Positions 30,901-43,500 of a stretch of DNA of 64,000 nucleotides are shown piece by piece; position 1 is the first letter of the stretch, and every line of letters starts with the position of its first letter. The stretch covers positions 3,474,701 to 3,538,700 of the forward strand of contig OZ038450.1 of assembly GCA_964036195.1 (NCBI GenBank), in the 5' to 3' direction. The position numbers and the translations under genes were made by a program. The notes beneath the pieces were generated by a model. The model was not told the origin of the DNA and did not search any database. It was given only the letters and a program-made list of their open reading frames with translations. This DNA is from Sphaerolaimus hirsutus. Its lineage: Eukaryota > Nematoda > Chromadorea > Monhysterida > Sphaerolaimidae.

Positions 30901-32913
30901 CTCACTTTCCGCCACAGTCAGCGAATTATCACCAGAGCGATACATTTGGCGGATTGCCATAGCACTACATTCGTTGCCGCGTTTTTTGACCGGATATTTA
31001 TATCATAACTTTTATAGAACTTGTCCACTGAGACCGGTGACATCTGTTGTGGACACAAATTGGATACTTTATTTGGGTTATTTGCTGATTTGTCTGCAAG
31101 CGGCCGAGAACTTTTTTCTGCTGCTTTTGACTTGCATTGCGTCGACTGAGAGTCATAGTTAGTGGGATTTATTTTGTATTATGTTGTCAACTTTCAGGTT
31201 TCCGGTGGCGGGAATTTCAAACATTTTTTAAAATACATTATTTTTAGAAATAAATTTCCTAGGCAATAAAATTGGCTGGAACCTCGCATCCTAATACTCT
31301 TCTGGTAGTTTATTTCCCTGCATTCTGTAATTTCTACACTTGTAATTTTGTGTTCATGTGGCCACCAATAATCTTTATCTCCACCACAATTTTCTTCAGA
31401 TCTGCACGTACTGTCGTTCTCCAGTTTCGTATCGTTCGGCATGGCCTACATGCTGTTGAACACGTATCTTTTTGACCATTCCGGTCGGCGACGCTCTTTC
31501 AGTCAGGTGAAATATTCGATTATTCAAAAATGGCTTGGGTTGGAATGGAAATTTGGGGCTGGGAACTTTACCATTTGGTTACATACCGTATTTCCTCGAA
31601 ATACCCCAGGGGTATATTTTTCCATAGTGCAAATTTTTCGGTGGGGGGTATTTCGAAGGGGTTAATTTTTCGCCAGAATTTTCAGTGTGTAGAAGGCAGA
31701 AATCGTAAAAATATGTGAAAATACATAGCTCTTGTTATTAAGCACACATATAGCCAAAATGAGATGATTACACAAGATTCGTGTCACTTTCCAGGGTGAA
31801 TTGTCCTTCCAATACAAGACAACATTTGTGGGCATCGCGGGTTTGTGCATCGCGCTCAGTGCGTATTTTTACTGGAGGCACAATACCTACTGCGAGAGCG
31901 GCGGTGAGTATTTTTAGGTTTTTTCTTTTTGTTGAAAGATTTAGCCGTGTTTATAACTATGTAGGTGTGATTGGTGATATATATTTGGAAACTGAAATCA
32001 GACTTATTTTAAATGGAACTGGAATTATGTTCGAACTATCTGGGCCGAGGGTCCGAACCATTGTTTCGCGACGCTGCACGTTTTAGTTTTTCAGATTTAA
32101 AAATCATAGAATCGGCAAACCCCACACCTAAACTGAAAACTTTGTTCTCCTCCCGGGTACACCAAACGGTTCAGCTACAATTAGGGTTCAAACGGGATCC
32201 CGATCCCGAATCCCTAAACTTTTCGAGATTTAGCGGTCCCGATCCCGAAACTCCAATCCCGATCCCGAAAATTTTCAAATCCCGATTCCGAAAAAAATCC
32301 GATCCCGAAAAAAATGGCCAACTTTACTACATGCCATTTTTGCGCTAATAAATGTGAATGGAAATTCCCGGTGTCCACTTTTCTGGCATCCAGATGTGTT
32401 TTTGAGCCCCCACACGCTAGTTGACATCGACGCCAAATGTCAACTGGTGCCGATCCCGATTCAAAGCTTGCTGACGAGCCGATGAATGACGCTCAAACGC
32501 AAGCTTTGAATTGGGAACGGAACCAGTTGACATTTGCTGTCGATGTCAACTAGCGTGTGTGGGACTTTTAGGCCTGTTTTGTCAAAAAATCATGGGAAAA
32601 ACATGTATATTAAAACCTTTTCAAAATGTCAATCGCGATCCCGAAAAAAACTCCCAATCCCGATCCCGAAAACTCGAAAAGTCAATCCCGTTTGAACCCT
32701 ACCTACAATTTCCTCCGAATTTACAATTCAACACGCGACTCAGTGTACACGCTGTTCTCCCTGTGCGAGTACGGCTACATCGTGGCGGTGGTCATGTACA
32801 ACTGGACCCTGTCCATGGACTTCCACGACAGGCGTTTGTGCGTCACCAGCGCCAACCCGCTGGAGTCTATGCTCGCGGCTACTGTGAGAACGGCGCCCAG
32901 GAAGGATACTTGA
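27939..32913 (+). CDS. PGAP2: PGAP2 (FRAG1 family), GPI-anchor remodelling factor
   Basis: Six exons, all phases consistent, 361 codons: 27939-28200, 28739-29484 (holding an inserted element at 28753-29330), 30884-31157, 31400-31506, 31795-31903, 32744-32913 (TGA). PGAP2 is a Golgi multi-pass membrane protein needed for fatty-acid remodelling of GPI anchors. Hallmarks: a TM1 exon ending LLFHYEDSTLTHC, then VPNYLPSLSATVS, ERYIWRIAIALHSLPRF, the SFVSFGMAYMLL helix, YWRHNTYCESG and VYTLFSLCEYGYIV, all in family order. An N-terminal extension of about 87 residues, basic and Ser/Pro-rich, is longer than in vertebrate PGAP2. The start ATG at 27939 is the first in frame. The gene begins 475 bases after the ENT stop, on the same strand. 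If the element in exon 2 were not spliced, translation would stop inside it. Confidence 0.9.
28753..29330 (+). mobile_element. CCAG-flanked palindromic element acting as an exact GT-AG intron in PGAP2
   Basis: The element starts GTGCCAATCCCAGAC and ends GTCCGGGACTGCC, with CCAG on both sides (28749-28752, 29331-29334). Read as an intron it gives CCAG|GTGCCA...GCCCCAG|ACTTCG, a canonical GT-AG pair that removes exactly the element plus one target copy. The frame then reads GGGQ|TSLVCDEELW without change. A younger hAT-like element (28845-29266) sits inside it. Confidence 0.85.
28845..29266. mobile_element. hAT-like element, TAGGGTTCAAACGGG termini, nested
   Basis: Perfect 8-bp duplication GGCAATAC (28837-28844, 29267-29274). 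The interior is built of GATCCC/CCCGAA short repeats. Related copies are at 32182-32701 and 60326-61148, with fragments near 51590-52200 and 58979-59132. Confidence 0.85.
29868..30569. mobile_element. hAT-like element, TAGGGTTG termini
   Basis: Perfect 8-bp duplication GTCGTCAC (29860-29867, 30570-30577). Both ends consist of AAAAAATCG/CGATTTTTT runs. The interior carries the palindrome TGCGCGCTTGCGCGCA (30404-30419). PGAP2 intron. Confidence 0.85.
32182..32701. mobile_element. hAT-like TAGGGTTCAAACGGG element with nested GTTGACA palindrome
   Basis: Target duplication GCTACAAT/CCTACAAT (seven of eight matching) at 32174-32181 and 32702-32709. Inside lies a palindrome with CACACGCTAGTTGACATCG ends (about 32407-32562), also found at 45680-45835. 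It lies in the last PGAP2 intron. Confidence 0.75.
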
Positions 32914-34522
32914 CTTTGGTTTTGAATTTGGATTGGAGGTGTAGGTTTTATGGGGGCTGTGCATATACTCAGCGGACATCACACTTAACCTAACATAACA
33001 CGTCCGAATAATGAACCAAAATTATACGGTGTTGCTCCTCAAAATATTTTGTTATTATTATGGAACGATTAATTACGACATTTATCACAAGATTTTATTC
33101 ATTTAATTAGGGCATGATTCACATAATTTGCGGTCCGCCGAGTATACCTGCGTTGTAAATATTCGGGGGGAATTTGATCTGTGATATGTAAATGCTTGTT
33201 TGGCGATTTATGTCGAGTCGAGAAAGGATTCGTGTTTTTCTTCCTTTTTTGATAAAAAATCGTGTGGTTTTTTTTCCATCACTTGGCTTGAGATATTCTA
33301 TTGGTTACTGTTTTTTATATATATTTAGTTGCCCATGCATATCGACTGTTGTCTCTGCTTCTGTGTGTCCACAGTCTGACGAATTTTTCATTCCCTTCAT
33401 GTCGATAAGTTGAAAACTTTTTCACAACAGCCAGAGTATAACAAAATCAGAATGAATAAAATAAAGAATCTCTAAAAATAAACACAGGTGTAACGTTGAT
33501 GAGGTGGTGATGTAAATAATGTGAATGGAAACGCGTTCAATGAACTATACACAAATCAGGGGTCTCCAGGATTTTAACCACCGCTAAGGGGTTCCATAGG
33601 TAGCAAATCGCCCCTCCAGAGGGATACAGAGCTAAAAAATTTTTGTGGGACTTCGCGGATACATTTTCAAATCGCTGAAAATCGGTTATAATGGAATGAC
33701 TAGGTTAAAGGTAGCATAAAAAGGCAAAGTACGAATACAACCAAAATAGCGATTTTGAAAGTGAAAATGCTAAAATTCTGCAAAATTTAATGATTTTAAC
33801 GTAATAGCCAAAAAATTCGCCGCGAGATAGATGATAGCTGGCCAAAACTCCTCCCACTGGCGACAGAAATACATGGCAGTATCAAATATTGACAAACGCC
33901 TCGTAATAATAAGTCAGGAAAAGACCACACAACCTTTGTTCAAACAGGCACAACTCAAAAAGTGAAAACAACTTAAAATATGGCCATAGCACAGCCAACA
34001 CTCCAGCAACCCATTATCAATCAGTATCTATCTTTATTTCACCTATTCACATGATAAGTGTGCCGCACTGTTGTTTTGCTCACTCTGAACGGACCCCCGG
34101 ACCCCAGAGAAGAATTTGTGGACATTTGGGACAAATTACTGCCGAATCTATCTGGCGCTGGGGGTCCATTTGATCCCGTAGAGTGGTCTGAAGGTTGCGA
34201 CTGAGAATACAGGGGGGGGGGGGGCAAAGTTTTGGGGGGTTGCATGGGGGTAATGGGGCCGAAAATGCCACCGTGTGAAAGTGAATACTATAGTAGCTTT
34301 ATTATGTAATTACGGCATTGTTTATTATGTCAATTAGTGGCCTGGCTGGATTGCCCGAAGATTACCTAATTTTTACAATTTTGAAAAAAGCCCCAAGATG
34401 GGTAAAGGGGACACCATGTAACGCGCAAAAACACTTCAAAAGCTTTTCAACGCGGAAACACCAAACTTTCTGAGGTAAAAATGTTTCTGAATTGACATCT
34501 GCAAAACCCAGAAAGTACAGGA
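32914..34522. other. Intergenic, no gene seen
   Basis: Between the convergent PGAP2 and p53-family genes. It contains a TATACTC...GAGTATA inverted pair (about 32963-33148), an AT-rich stretch, and a diverged copy of the CAGGGGTCTCC hAT-like family (about 33558-33860). A G-run (34210-34222) may be an old element end. Confidence 0.6.
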
Positions 34523-37500
34523 TCATCGCAATCCCCTCCGGTAGAGCCCTCTCACCTGTACAGTCTCCAAACTACTCATTTGGCTCTCTGCCAACATCCA
34601 CTTGAACTGCACAAATGCACCCAAAATGGCAGTTCTCTCTTCCTCTTTCTGCACACCAGCTTCAGCCAACTGCTTGTCATTCAAAGTGTCGCCAAAATCG
34701 GCCAGATTACGGTAACCGGCGTTGTGAAGGATTGGGACGAGATACGGTAGGTGCACGTGCGTGAGCAGACTGTGTTTAGGAGTGGTTTTTAAGTGTCGAC
34801 GTGATATACGCGATTTGATTATTTTTGTGCCGAGCAATGAAATGAAGACTAATATTGATTTATTTCGGGTAGGAAGTCTACACGTATACTCGGCGGGCCG
34901 CACGCTATGCATTTTCCCGATGGAAACACTCCATCATGACGTAATCGTAATAAAAATTGTCCCAGCAAAAAAAGGAAAAACGTCTCAGGAAAAAACATAC
35001 ATCATTTGTAGACTCCGCCTTTTTCATTAAAAATTTTTTTTGTGAAAATGAATACATAAGTACCTGGACACGAGTTTAAGGCGCATACTTTGCGGTCCGC
35101 CGAGTATACCAAAAAAATTGTCGGGTGAGAAATCCATCACTGTTCAGAATAAGTCAATTCAGAGGTTTAAGTAGGGGGGCTAATTCAAGGAACAAAACCC
35201 ACCTGTCCACAGGGGTTTCCAGGCTCCAAGTGCGTATCACATTTGATATTTGAGCGTGCGCACTGGCAGCGGCGCCAATGGCGCTGGCCGCAGCCAACAT
35301 GTCTTCGTACTGGCGCGCCATTTCGTAGTTGACGCAGATCGCCTTCACTATTTTGTAGAGTTCGCGACCGCGCACCTGCAGATTTGGAAGGGTGTTAATT
35401 TGACGGGAATTAAAAAAATGATGATTGCTTTCAGGGGTGTTCCAGAACCCGATTGGTTGAACATTTTGAGTTGAAACACTCGTTTGTGTTATTTATCTGA
35501 TCTGGGTAATTTTTTAAAGAGTCTGCAGAACAGGTAAATTTTTGATAAATACTCGATCGAGAGTGTTTTGCATGTTTTAGCCATGAACGGACAACCTATT
35601 TATTTAGCAGAGCAGAACATAAGGACCTTTTTCACTACCTACAATACCATTTTTGTTGTTTCGATGCTATATAAATTTCGGATATTTTTTTCCAAAAAAA
35701 TTCGCATTTTGAGACTAAAATAAGACAAAAAAATTTGTGAGACAAGAAAGCCTGAAAAACCCTGAATTTTCATCCAGCACCAACCTGAATCGTAAAAATC
35801 TCATCATCAGTAGCTTTCCGCTGTCTGTCTGCAGCTCGCCGCGGTTCCATCGTAGTGAATCGAGTCACCTTCTCATATATAGTCGGATTGTGGTCAGCTG
35901 ATAAAAACACGCAGAAATGTGTCAATTTATAACTAAAACGAACTAAAACTGAAGAAAAAAAATTAACGACTAAAATAAGAACCCATGAAATAAGGGATGG
36001 AAAGTGCATATGTACGGAGATGTTGAATACAAGTGCAATTTCAAGATGCAACTCATATCAGCACCGGTGCACATTTGAAATTCTGTGCACCTGTGGAGAA
36101 CCGAATCGGGAAAGGAAACACGATTGCACAACAAACCGCAACAACGCATTTCCATCACTACATCTCACGATCCACACTCACCTCTCCTCTTGACAGCGCC
36201 GCCAGCAGCGCCACCGGCGACGCGTCCGGCGTGCACTCCATCCGCACCAACGAAGTCCCCTTGCTCGTGTTTAAACTGATCGGTCGCGGTTGGTTGCTGA
36301 GCGGCCGCGCGTCTGCCAGCGGGCAAATTTGCATCCCTTCCGGGACACGCGCACACTTTGAGATCTATGGCGCGGCGGCCCAAAATTGTGCCGCTGTGTT
36401 CCAATGTGACGATCAGTTTGATCTGGCGACGATTTATGCCCGGGCAGCTGTTGAAGCACATGAATTTTAGGTCGCCTGAAATGGAAAAGTGTAAGAAATG
36501 GTGGAAGAAAGGGTTGGAACTATACCTCAATATACAGTTTCGGATTTCGGGTATTTTTCACATCGAATAGAATAGCGAGCTTTTAGATGAAACATCGATT
36601 AGGTACTCAAATTTTGGAAAATAAAAAAGGTGTAGGTAAAAAATTTGAAAAACTCCTGTCTATCCGGAACGAACCCTGAAAAGTGGCAGATTTCATAACT
36701 AATAGTCAACATCTCGCTTAGCAATGAAAAAACTGGCGATTTTGAGAAAATACAATCAAATATAACCTCAGAAAATCTCTCTAAAAATATAATTTAATCT
36801 CTTTAGAAAAAAACATATTTTTGATAGATTTTCTGGTATTTCTAAAAATATCAAAAAGATAGCTTTTCCGAATACCGTATTACCTCGAAATACCCCCATG
36901 GGGTTTATTATTTCGCCAGCAAAATTTGAGAGGGGGGGTGTTAATTCGAGGGGGGTTATTATTTCGTCTGAAATTTTTGTAAGGATCGTAGTAAATAGTA
37001 GGCATTTGTGTACCCAAAACAGGTAATAAATGTGTCCAAACAGGATAACGTAGATAGCTACACAAACTAGTCTATGTGTAGCTGCAATGCAAATTAGCAG
37101 TATATACATCATGTACATTGCATACATGACGTATTTATTACGTACATGACGAACATCATTCCGAAGGGGGGGGGGTATTTCGAGGGGGGTTTATTATTTT
37201 CCCATCCCATTTTGAGGGGGGGGGTTAATTCGAGGTAATACGGTAACTCACCCTGGGCGCAATTTTGACGCGACGGCTCGCGCGGCCTAAACGGGAAGCA
37301 CACCGACTGCCGGCCAGCCTGACCGAGCGTGTGATAGCTGGCGCTCGCGTTTTCACACCGCACAAAGTGCTCGGCGTGCTCGAATTTGTCTGCGATATTT
37401 TAAAGGCGAATATTTGTAAAAAAATAAAGTGTGTTCAAAACAGAGAGTTCTTTAGATTTCGACCTATACGGTGGTTCAGATAGATAGAAAATCGCTCATC

Positions 37501-40500
37501 CCAGATAGAAAACAGATGAAATTTTCCGGGGGTGGGTTGGGGGTGTGTACAGACCCCCTGCTAGACTCCAGGTTTATCCAATAATCACCATTAAGTGACA
37601 CATTTCCTGCTATCTTTCAAAAAACTCATAAAAATTTCAATCGCAACCCACCCTTATCCTGAGCAATATGGGTCAAACACCTCTGGACAACCTCGTTCAC
37701 GTGTTCAGGCTTAACATAAACCGCCTGCACGCGTACCATAGCGCCTTCGGGAGGGGGTCGACACAGGTGCACTTCCAGGGGACATACCACCGGTTCCACG
37801 TGAGACAGGGGTATCGTGAATTTTGACCCTCCGAGTGGTTGGATAGATAGCAAATCGCTCCTCCGGAGGGATAGATAGCTGAAAAATTTTCTGGGGGGGG
37901 GTTGGGGGGGGGTTTGGGGGGGGGGTTGTGGTGGTTCGATATATAGGCTTTTTCGGGGCATAGAAGGAAGAAAAGGGAGAAAAATCGCTAAAAGTAGGTG
38001 TAAAATAGCTCAAAATGGGTATACAAGAGCATATAGTACTTAAAATAGCTGAAAATAGGCAGTTAGACGCATGAACCAGTGATTTTTGTATTGAAAATCT
38101 ATATATAGGTATGAAAAATAGCGATTTTGAGCGAAAATTGGGGTATAGTTTCTGAAAAATCGCTCCAGATAGGTAGATAGCTGAGCGATTTGGGGGGGGG
38201 TTTAGGGGGTAGTAGCCCAAAATTTTGCCTCCGGGATAGATAGATAGCTGAGCGGCCTCCGGGATAGATAGATAGCTGGGCGGTTTGGGGGGGGGTAACC
38301 CCCCCCCAACCCCCCCCATTCGAGACCCCTGACGTGAGATGAGCGCGCGTATAGTTTGAGCGTGTCGGGTTCGAACTGTTTGTGGAGGGGAGGTTGAGTT
38401 TGTGTTGTTTAGAGCATTCGCGCTCCGCCGCACTATTTAGTTGACATCGCGTGACGCGTGTCAACTGGTTTCGATGTCAATTGAGAGTTTAGCTGATGGG
38501 TCGCAGAACAATATTCAAATGCGCATTGCTGTGATAATGGAAAAAAACATCGCAGCGTCAAGAAGCATGCCGCATTTTATGCGTTATTTTTGAACATTGC
38601 CAAGGGACCAGTCTACTAAAATCAGATTGACAAGGAAAGAAGTTGACGCCCGCTGTCAACTAGCGTGCGTGGGTAGCGCCATTATTCCGACGACAAATTT
38701 TTCAAATTTTTGTATCACTAACAACATAGGCGATGGTCTTTTTTGACTCTGGCTCCTGGGGCTTGGGCATTTCCAAACACATGGCGTAGTCGCCCGGTTG
38801 GCACGTGCTGTGGGATATCAGAATACGATATTAGACATTTAGCCTTTATTTAATATTGCCTTAATAATGAGACCAGGGGCCAGTTCCGCAAAATGAGAAC
38901 TGAGAAGTGAAATGGCAAAGGCGAAGTAAAAGCGCAAAGGCGTAGTGAAAAAATGAAAATAAAAAGTAATTTCTCTTCACGTGCGCCATTTCACTTGCCA
39001 ATTCACTTGCCGTTTCACTTCGCCTTTGCGCTTTTACTTCGCCTTTGCCATTTCACTTCTCACTTCTCATTTTGCGGAACTGGCACCAGAACGGCCATAT
39101 TTCAATGGTTTTCAATTTACATAATAGGGTCTAGGAAGGGCTTCACGAAAAACGGTACGGTAACTCTCCGAATTTGTCAGTGAACGGTACGGTACGGTAC
39201 ATTCTGCCACCCCAGGCGCAGCTCGATGTTGAGACAAACATAATAAAATGACGTTATCACATGATCACGTAACCAGTGATTAAAAACAAACTAATTCCAA
39301 TTAATTATACCTTAAACACGACCTTAGCGACGCAGTCGCAATGAATACATCATGTTCGCATTCTTCATTCTACGTTTTCTCAACTTCATTCAGATTGTGG
39401 TATTTTGAGGGTTAATTTTTTTTACCCAGCTCACTCAAACTCGGGGGCATTTCGAGGGGAGAGTTTATGTAGAGGGTAGGGATAATTCGAGGAAGTACCA
39501 CTTTATCTGTAATCTGCATCGATACCCACAACTAGGGATGGAAAAAAGCGCTTTTTTTTAACGACCCCGCTTTTTTTTTAAAAAGCTCTTTTTTTTAAAA
39601 AAACGCGCTTTTTTCGCTTTTTTCAAAAAATGTCAAGAAGGTACCTAAAAAGTTCCCAAATAGGGTTCTGAGTCAATATATACAGGTATATCAGACAAGT
39701 GCAGGGACGTATCCAGGATTTTTGAGCGGGGGGGCTGCTTGTTTACGGGGGCCGGCGAGCGGGGGGGGCTCAGCCCCCCCCCCTAAATTTTTTCCCTATA
39801 TAGGGACGGAAAGGCGTTTTGGCGCTAGCGCCATACCATGGCGCCACGCCATGGCGCTATTGGCGTTGGCGCCAGCGCCAGGAACCGCTTTATATATATT
39901 CAAATATGCATACATATGCGGCGAAAGTCGCAAAAATGTGTTCATTTTCAAGGATATTTGTTTACAGGGACTGATCCGCTAAAAATACAATGAGTGGGGA
40001 AGAAATTGCGCGCTTGCGCGCAAAAATTTTTAAGAAACATCAAAAAATGTATAGGAAAAATTGCATTTTCCGGGACTTTTTAGGTCTCACCCCGGGAGGG
40101 GGGGGGCTGCAGCCCCCCCCGCCCCCCCCCTGGATACGGCCCTGGACAAGTGGTAGTACTTGTGATGATATATAGCCATAGAATGGCTGTGTAATCATGA
40201 GATAGCATTATAAGCCCTAATTTCTGCCACAAAAATCCAATTTTATGTTGACTCGTTATGTATATCGCTGTTTGTGTATGTTTCATGACTTCTAGTGAAG
40301 TTAGGCATGGAATAGTGCTTAAATAACGTTGTAAGAGAAGGCTAATGCATGACAGTGATGTTACACTCTGTAGAAGTATGTGGGAGCACATTGGCTGGAT
40401 ATTATATACTACACTAGCATATCACGACTTATTATTACATGATACCATGCAGGAATAGAAGCAATGGCACTAAAAATGGCACAAAACCAATGAAAACAAC

Positions 40501-43500
40501 CACCAATGGCAATTTGCATGTGAAATTGCGCGCTCGCGCGCGAAAAAATTGCAAAATACCTAGTGCACAAGTACAAATTCTTTTGCCAGCGCTTTTTTTA
40601 AAAAAAAGCGCTGGGACCCTTGCGCTTTTTTTTTAAAAAAAGCGGCGTTTAAAAAAAAAAGCGCTTGAAAAAAAGCGCTGGCCATCCCTACCCACAACCC
40701 AACTTTAACCAATTTAGTTCCACCAGGATCCGATCCTCCGTAAAAAACATTTGGCACAGATCCAATAAAGTATAAAAATAAACCAATCAAAACGCACTTT
40801 GGCGGGCAGTCGGCCATCTGCTCAGCGGTCATTTTCACGTCGACCGGCACCGCGCAGCTGCCGCTGCTAGACGGGCCCATAAATTCAGCCACGCCACTGT
40901 GCAGTTGCGCCGCGCCGCCGCCGGTGGACATCTGGAAATTGAGAATTTAGAAGTTTGGGTGTTTAATTTGAATGGATGGAAATTTTTAGCTGGAAATAGC
41001 TACCCAGATGAATTTGCGGAAATATAAAGGCGTGGGCAAAATAATGCGGTTGCACAATATGGGCGCTATATTAAAACTGTAGAAATGGTAAACGATTTAT
41101 GTTGTCTACTCAGCACTATCAGCGTGCAGGCAAATATGCCAACCTCGTGATTTGAAGCCAATCAATTCACCACAGATAATCTTGCAAATTTCGTTCTGCA
41201 TATGCAAATCCAGGCACTAAAATACAGTAACAGCAGTGCGAACTTTGAGCGTGTTTCGCCTCGAGTGCCGCCGCAGCGGCAGCGGGCAGTAGTTGCACTT
41301 GACTCGGCCCCGCTGCGCGGCCGGTTTGAAGCGTGTCTGAACGGTAGCGCGGCGGGACTTTTTGGCTTCAGCAGACTGGCCGGCCAGGCTTTTTTGCCGC
41401 GCGTAAGCAGCAGAGTTGCGCCGCGGCGCGGCAGGTAGCGACAGGTACTCTACTGTGGCAAATGCGGACGCGTTTAGACAATCGAGTGACATTTTCGGGT
41501 AGCTTGTATTGGTCACGAAACGTGGGGTAGTGAGTGCTTTTGGGTAAATGGTAGGGTGTCAAATTTCCGTTTTCCGAAAACAATTTTTTTCCGTTTACCG
41601 TTCCATTTTCCAGCCAATAATTTTTTTCCATTTTCATATCCATTTTTCCAGATCATTTTCAGTTTTCCGGCTCAATTTTCTGTTGTTCCAACTTTTTTTC
41701 CATTTTCTGGCTCAATTTTCTGTTTTCCCGCCCCATATTTTTTTCAAACTCAACTGTCTGTTTTCTGTTTCAGCCAAACTGGTAAACATGCATGCAGGTT
41801 TTTAATTATGTGCATTGTTTACATTTTCCATCAAAATTTCAGCAATTTTTTTTTTACCATTTCGAGCTAATTTCAGCAAATTTTTTTCCCATTTTCCAGC
41901 AAAATTTCAGCAATGATTTTCCGTTTCCGTGCAAATTTCATTTTTCCATTTCCTTTTTTCCGGCGTTGTTTTCCGTTTTCCGGGTTCTGAATTTATCCGT
42001 TTCCGTTTTCCGGCAAGTGCAAACTTTTCCGTTTCCGTTTTCCGGCAAGTGCACATTTTTTTCCGTTTTCCATAAAAAGATTTTTGACACCCTAGTAAAT
42101 GGAGAATAGCATATATACGCGTGCACGTAATGTACAGAATGTATTTACTAAATTTAGGTAAACCATAAATTGTGTAAAGTGTCAATTGTCATGCAAAGTT
42201 CAGTAATAAAATCTTTTTTTTGTTTGACATGACATTTGACATTTTATTTTACTTAACACTTTACACGGCCTGGAATTGAAACCAGCTGGCACGTTTGAAC
42301 ATGTTGGCTGATTTATTTGTCTAGACAACTCGCAGGGCTTTGTGTGATGTGAGAATTTTGGTGGCAGCTTTCATGCCTAGTGACCGCAAATAAAAATGCA
42401 AAAATTCAAAATGTTGTCATATTTTCAATTTACTGTCTAATTTTTGTCACAATGAAAAAACATGCAATGTGAACATATAAAGTAAATAAGTTTCAAAATA
42501 AATGAGTAATTTGGGGTGAAACATTACAGAAAAAAGCAAAATTTTTTGCATTTGTGTCATGGCCAAAAATATTTTTATCATCATCACAAAGGTAATTCAA
42601 ATGTTATGTTATGTATCATTTTGAAATTTTCCCAATAGAATCACAAATTCAGAAAATAGTAGAAGCTTTCAAAAACTTTTACAAAACAATTCGCAATTCA
42701 AAACTGTTTTTGAAAAATTTCTAAAGGATAAATTTCAATTTTAACACTTGTTTCCTTGAAAGTTTGCCATCCATTGCTTTGTAATAAGGAGCAAGCTGGC
42801 AGATTTGAACATGTTTGATTTGAAAGTTCAAAAATTATTGGGGTAGTGCATTTTTAGAGACTCTTTAAAATCCACAAATAAAAATATATGCACTATTAAG
42901 GTTTAAACATTATATTTGGATTGAAATCCTACCAAAACCCAGATGAGCAATGTCATTTTTGAACAATATAAACATGTTTTTCTAATTTGTAAATGTATAA
43001 GAACATATATAGCATATCAGAAATGATGTGATGTCATTCCAACAACTGTAACTGACTAATAATTTCATTCTATTTGACCTTCAATTTGATTAAGCTCATC
43101 TTTGAACAAGAATCATATTTGTGTTCCTCATCAAATTAAAGTGATGCATGCTTGGCCATTCTTACATGAACAATTGAAACATTTCATGTGACACTTCCCT
43201 AATTTTGTAGTTTTCACTTGATGACAAATTTTTGCATGAAATTAAACAGTTATTAGTATCATGAATATTCTTTTCCCACAGAAGTAACTAAGAAATTGGT
43301 CTGTTCCAATAATTTTGAATGCTGAATGGCCACATCCTAGGAAAGTGCATAATCATTTTTGCATGTCATATTTAGTGTGATACACTTGCAGTGCCATTTT
43401 GTGTAAAGATTATGATTTATAAATGTATTTTACTTGGGCTTGGCATTTGTGGGTTTTTGATGGCACTGATTTCAAATAAGCACTCCATTTTGATACTGCA

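Noticed and set aside
40560-40797. A membrane protein continuing from the p53 exon at 40798
   Set aside because: The frame runs past a good donor (AAA|GTGCGT) into a TAGGGATGG transposon. The next p53 exon joins in phase at the donor.
41548-42109. Phenylalanine-rich ORFs
   Set aside because: They are by-products of TTTTCCG repeats inside a hAT-like element with a perfect target duplication.
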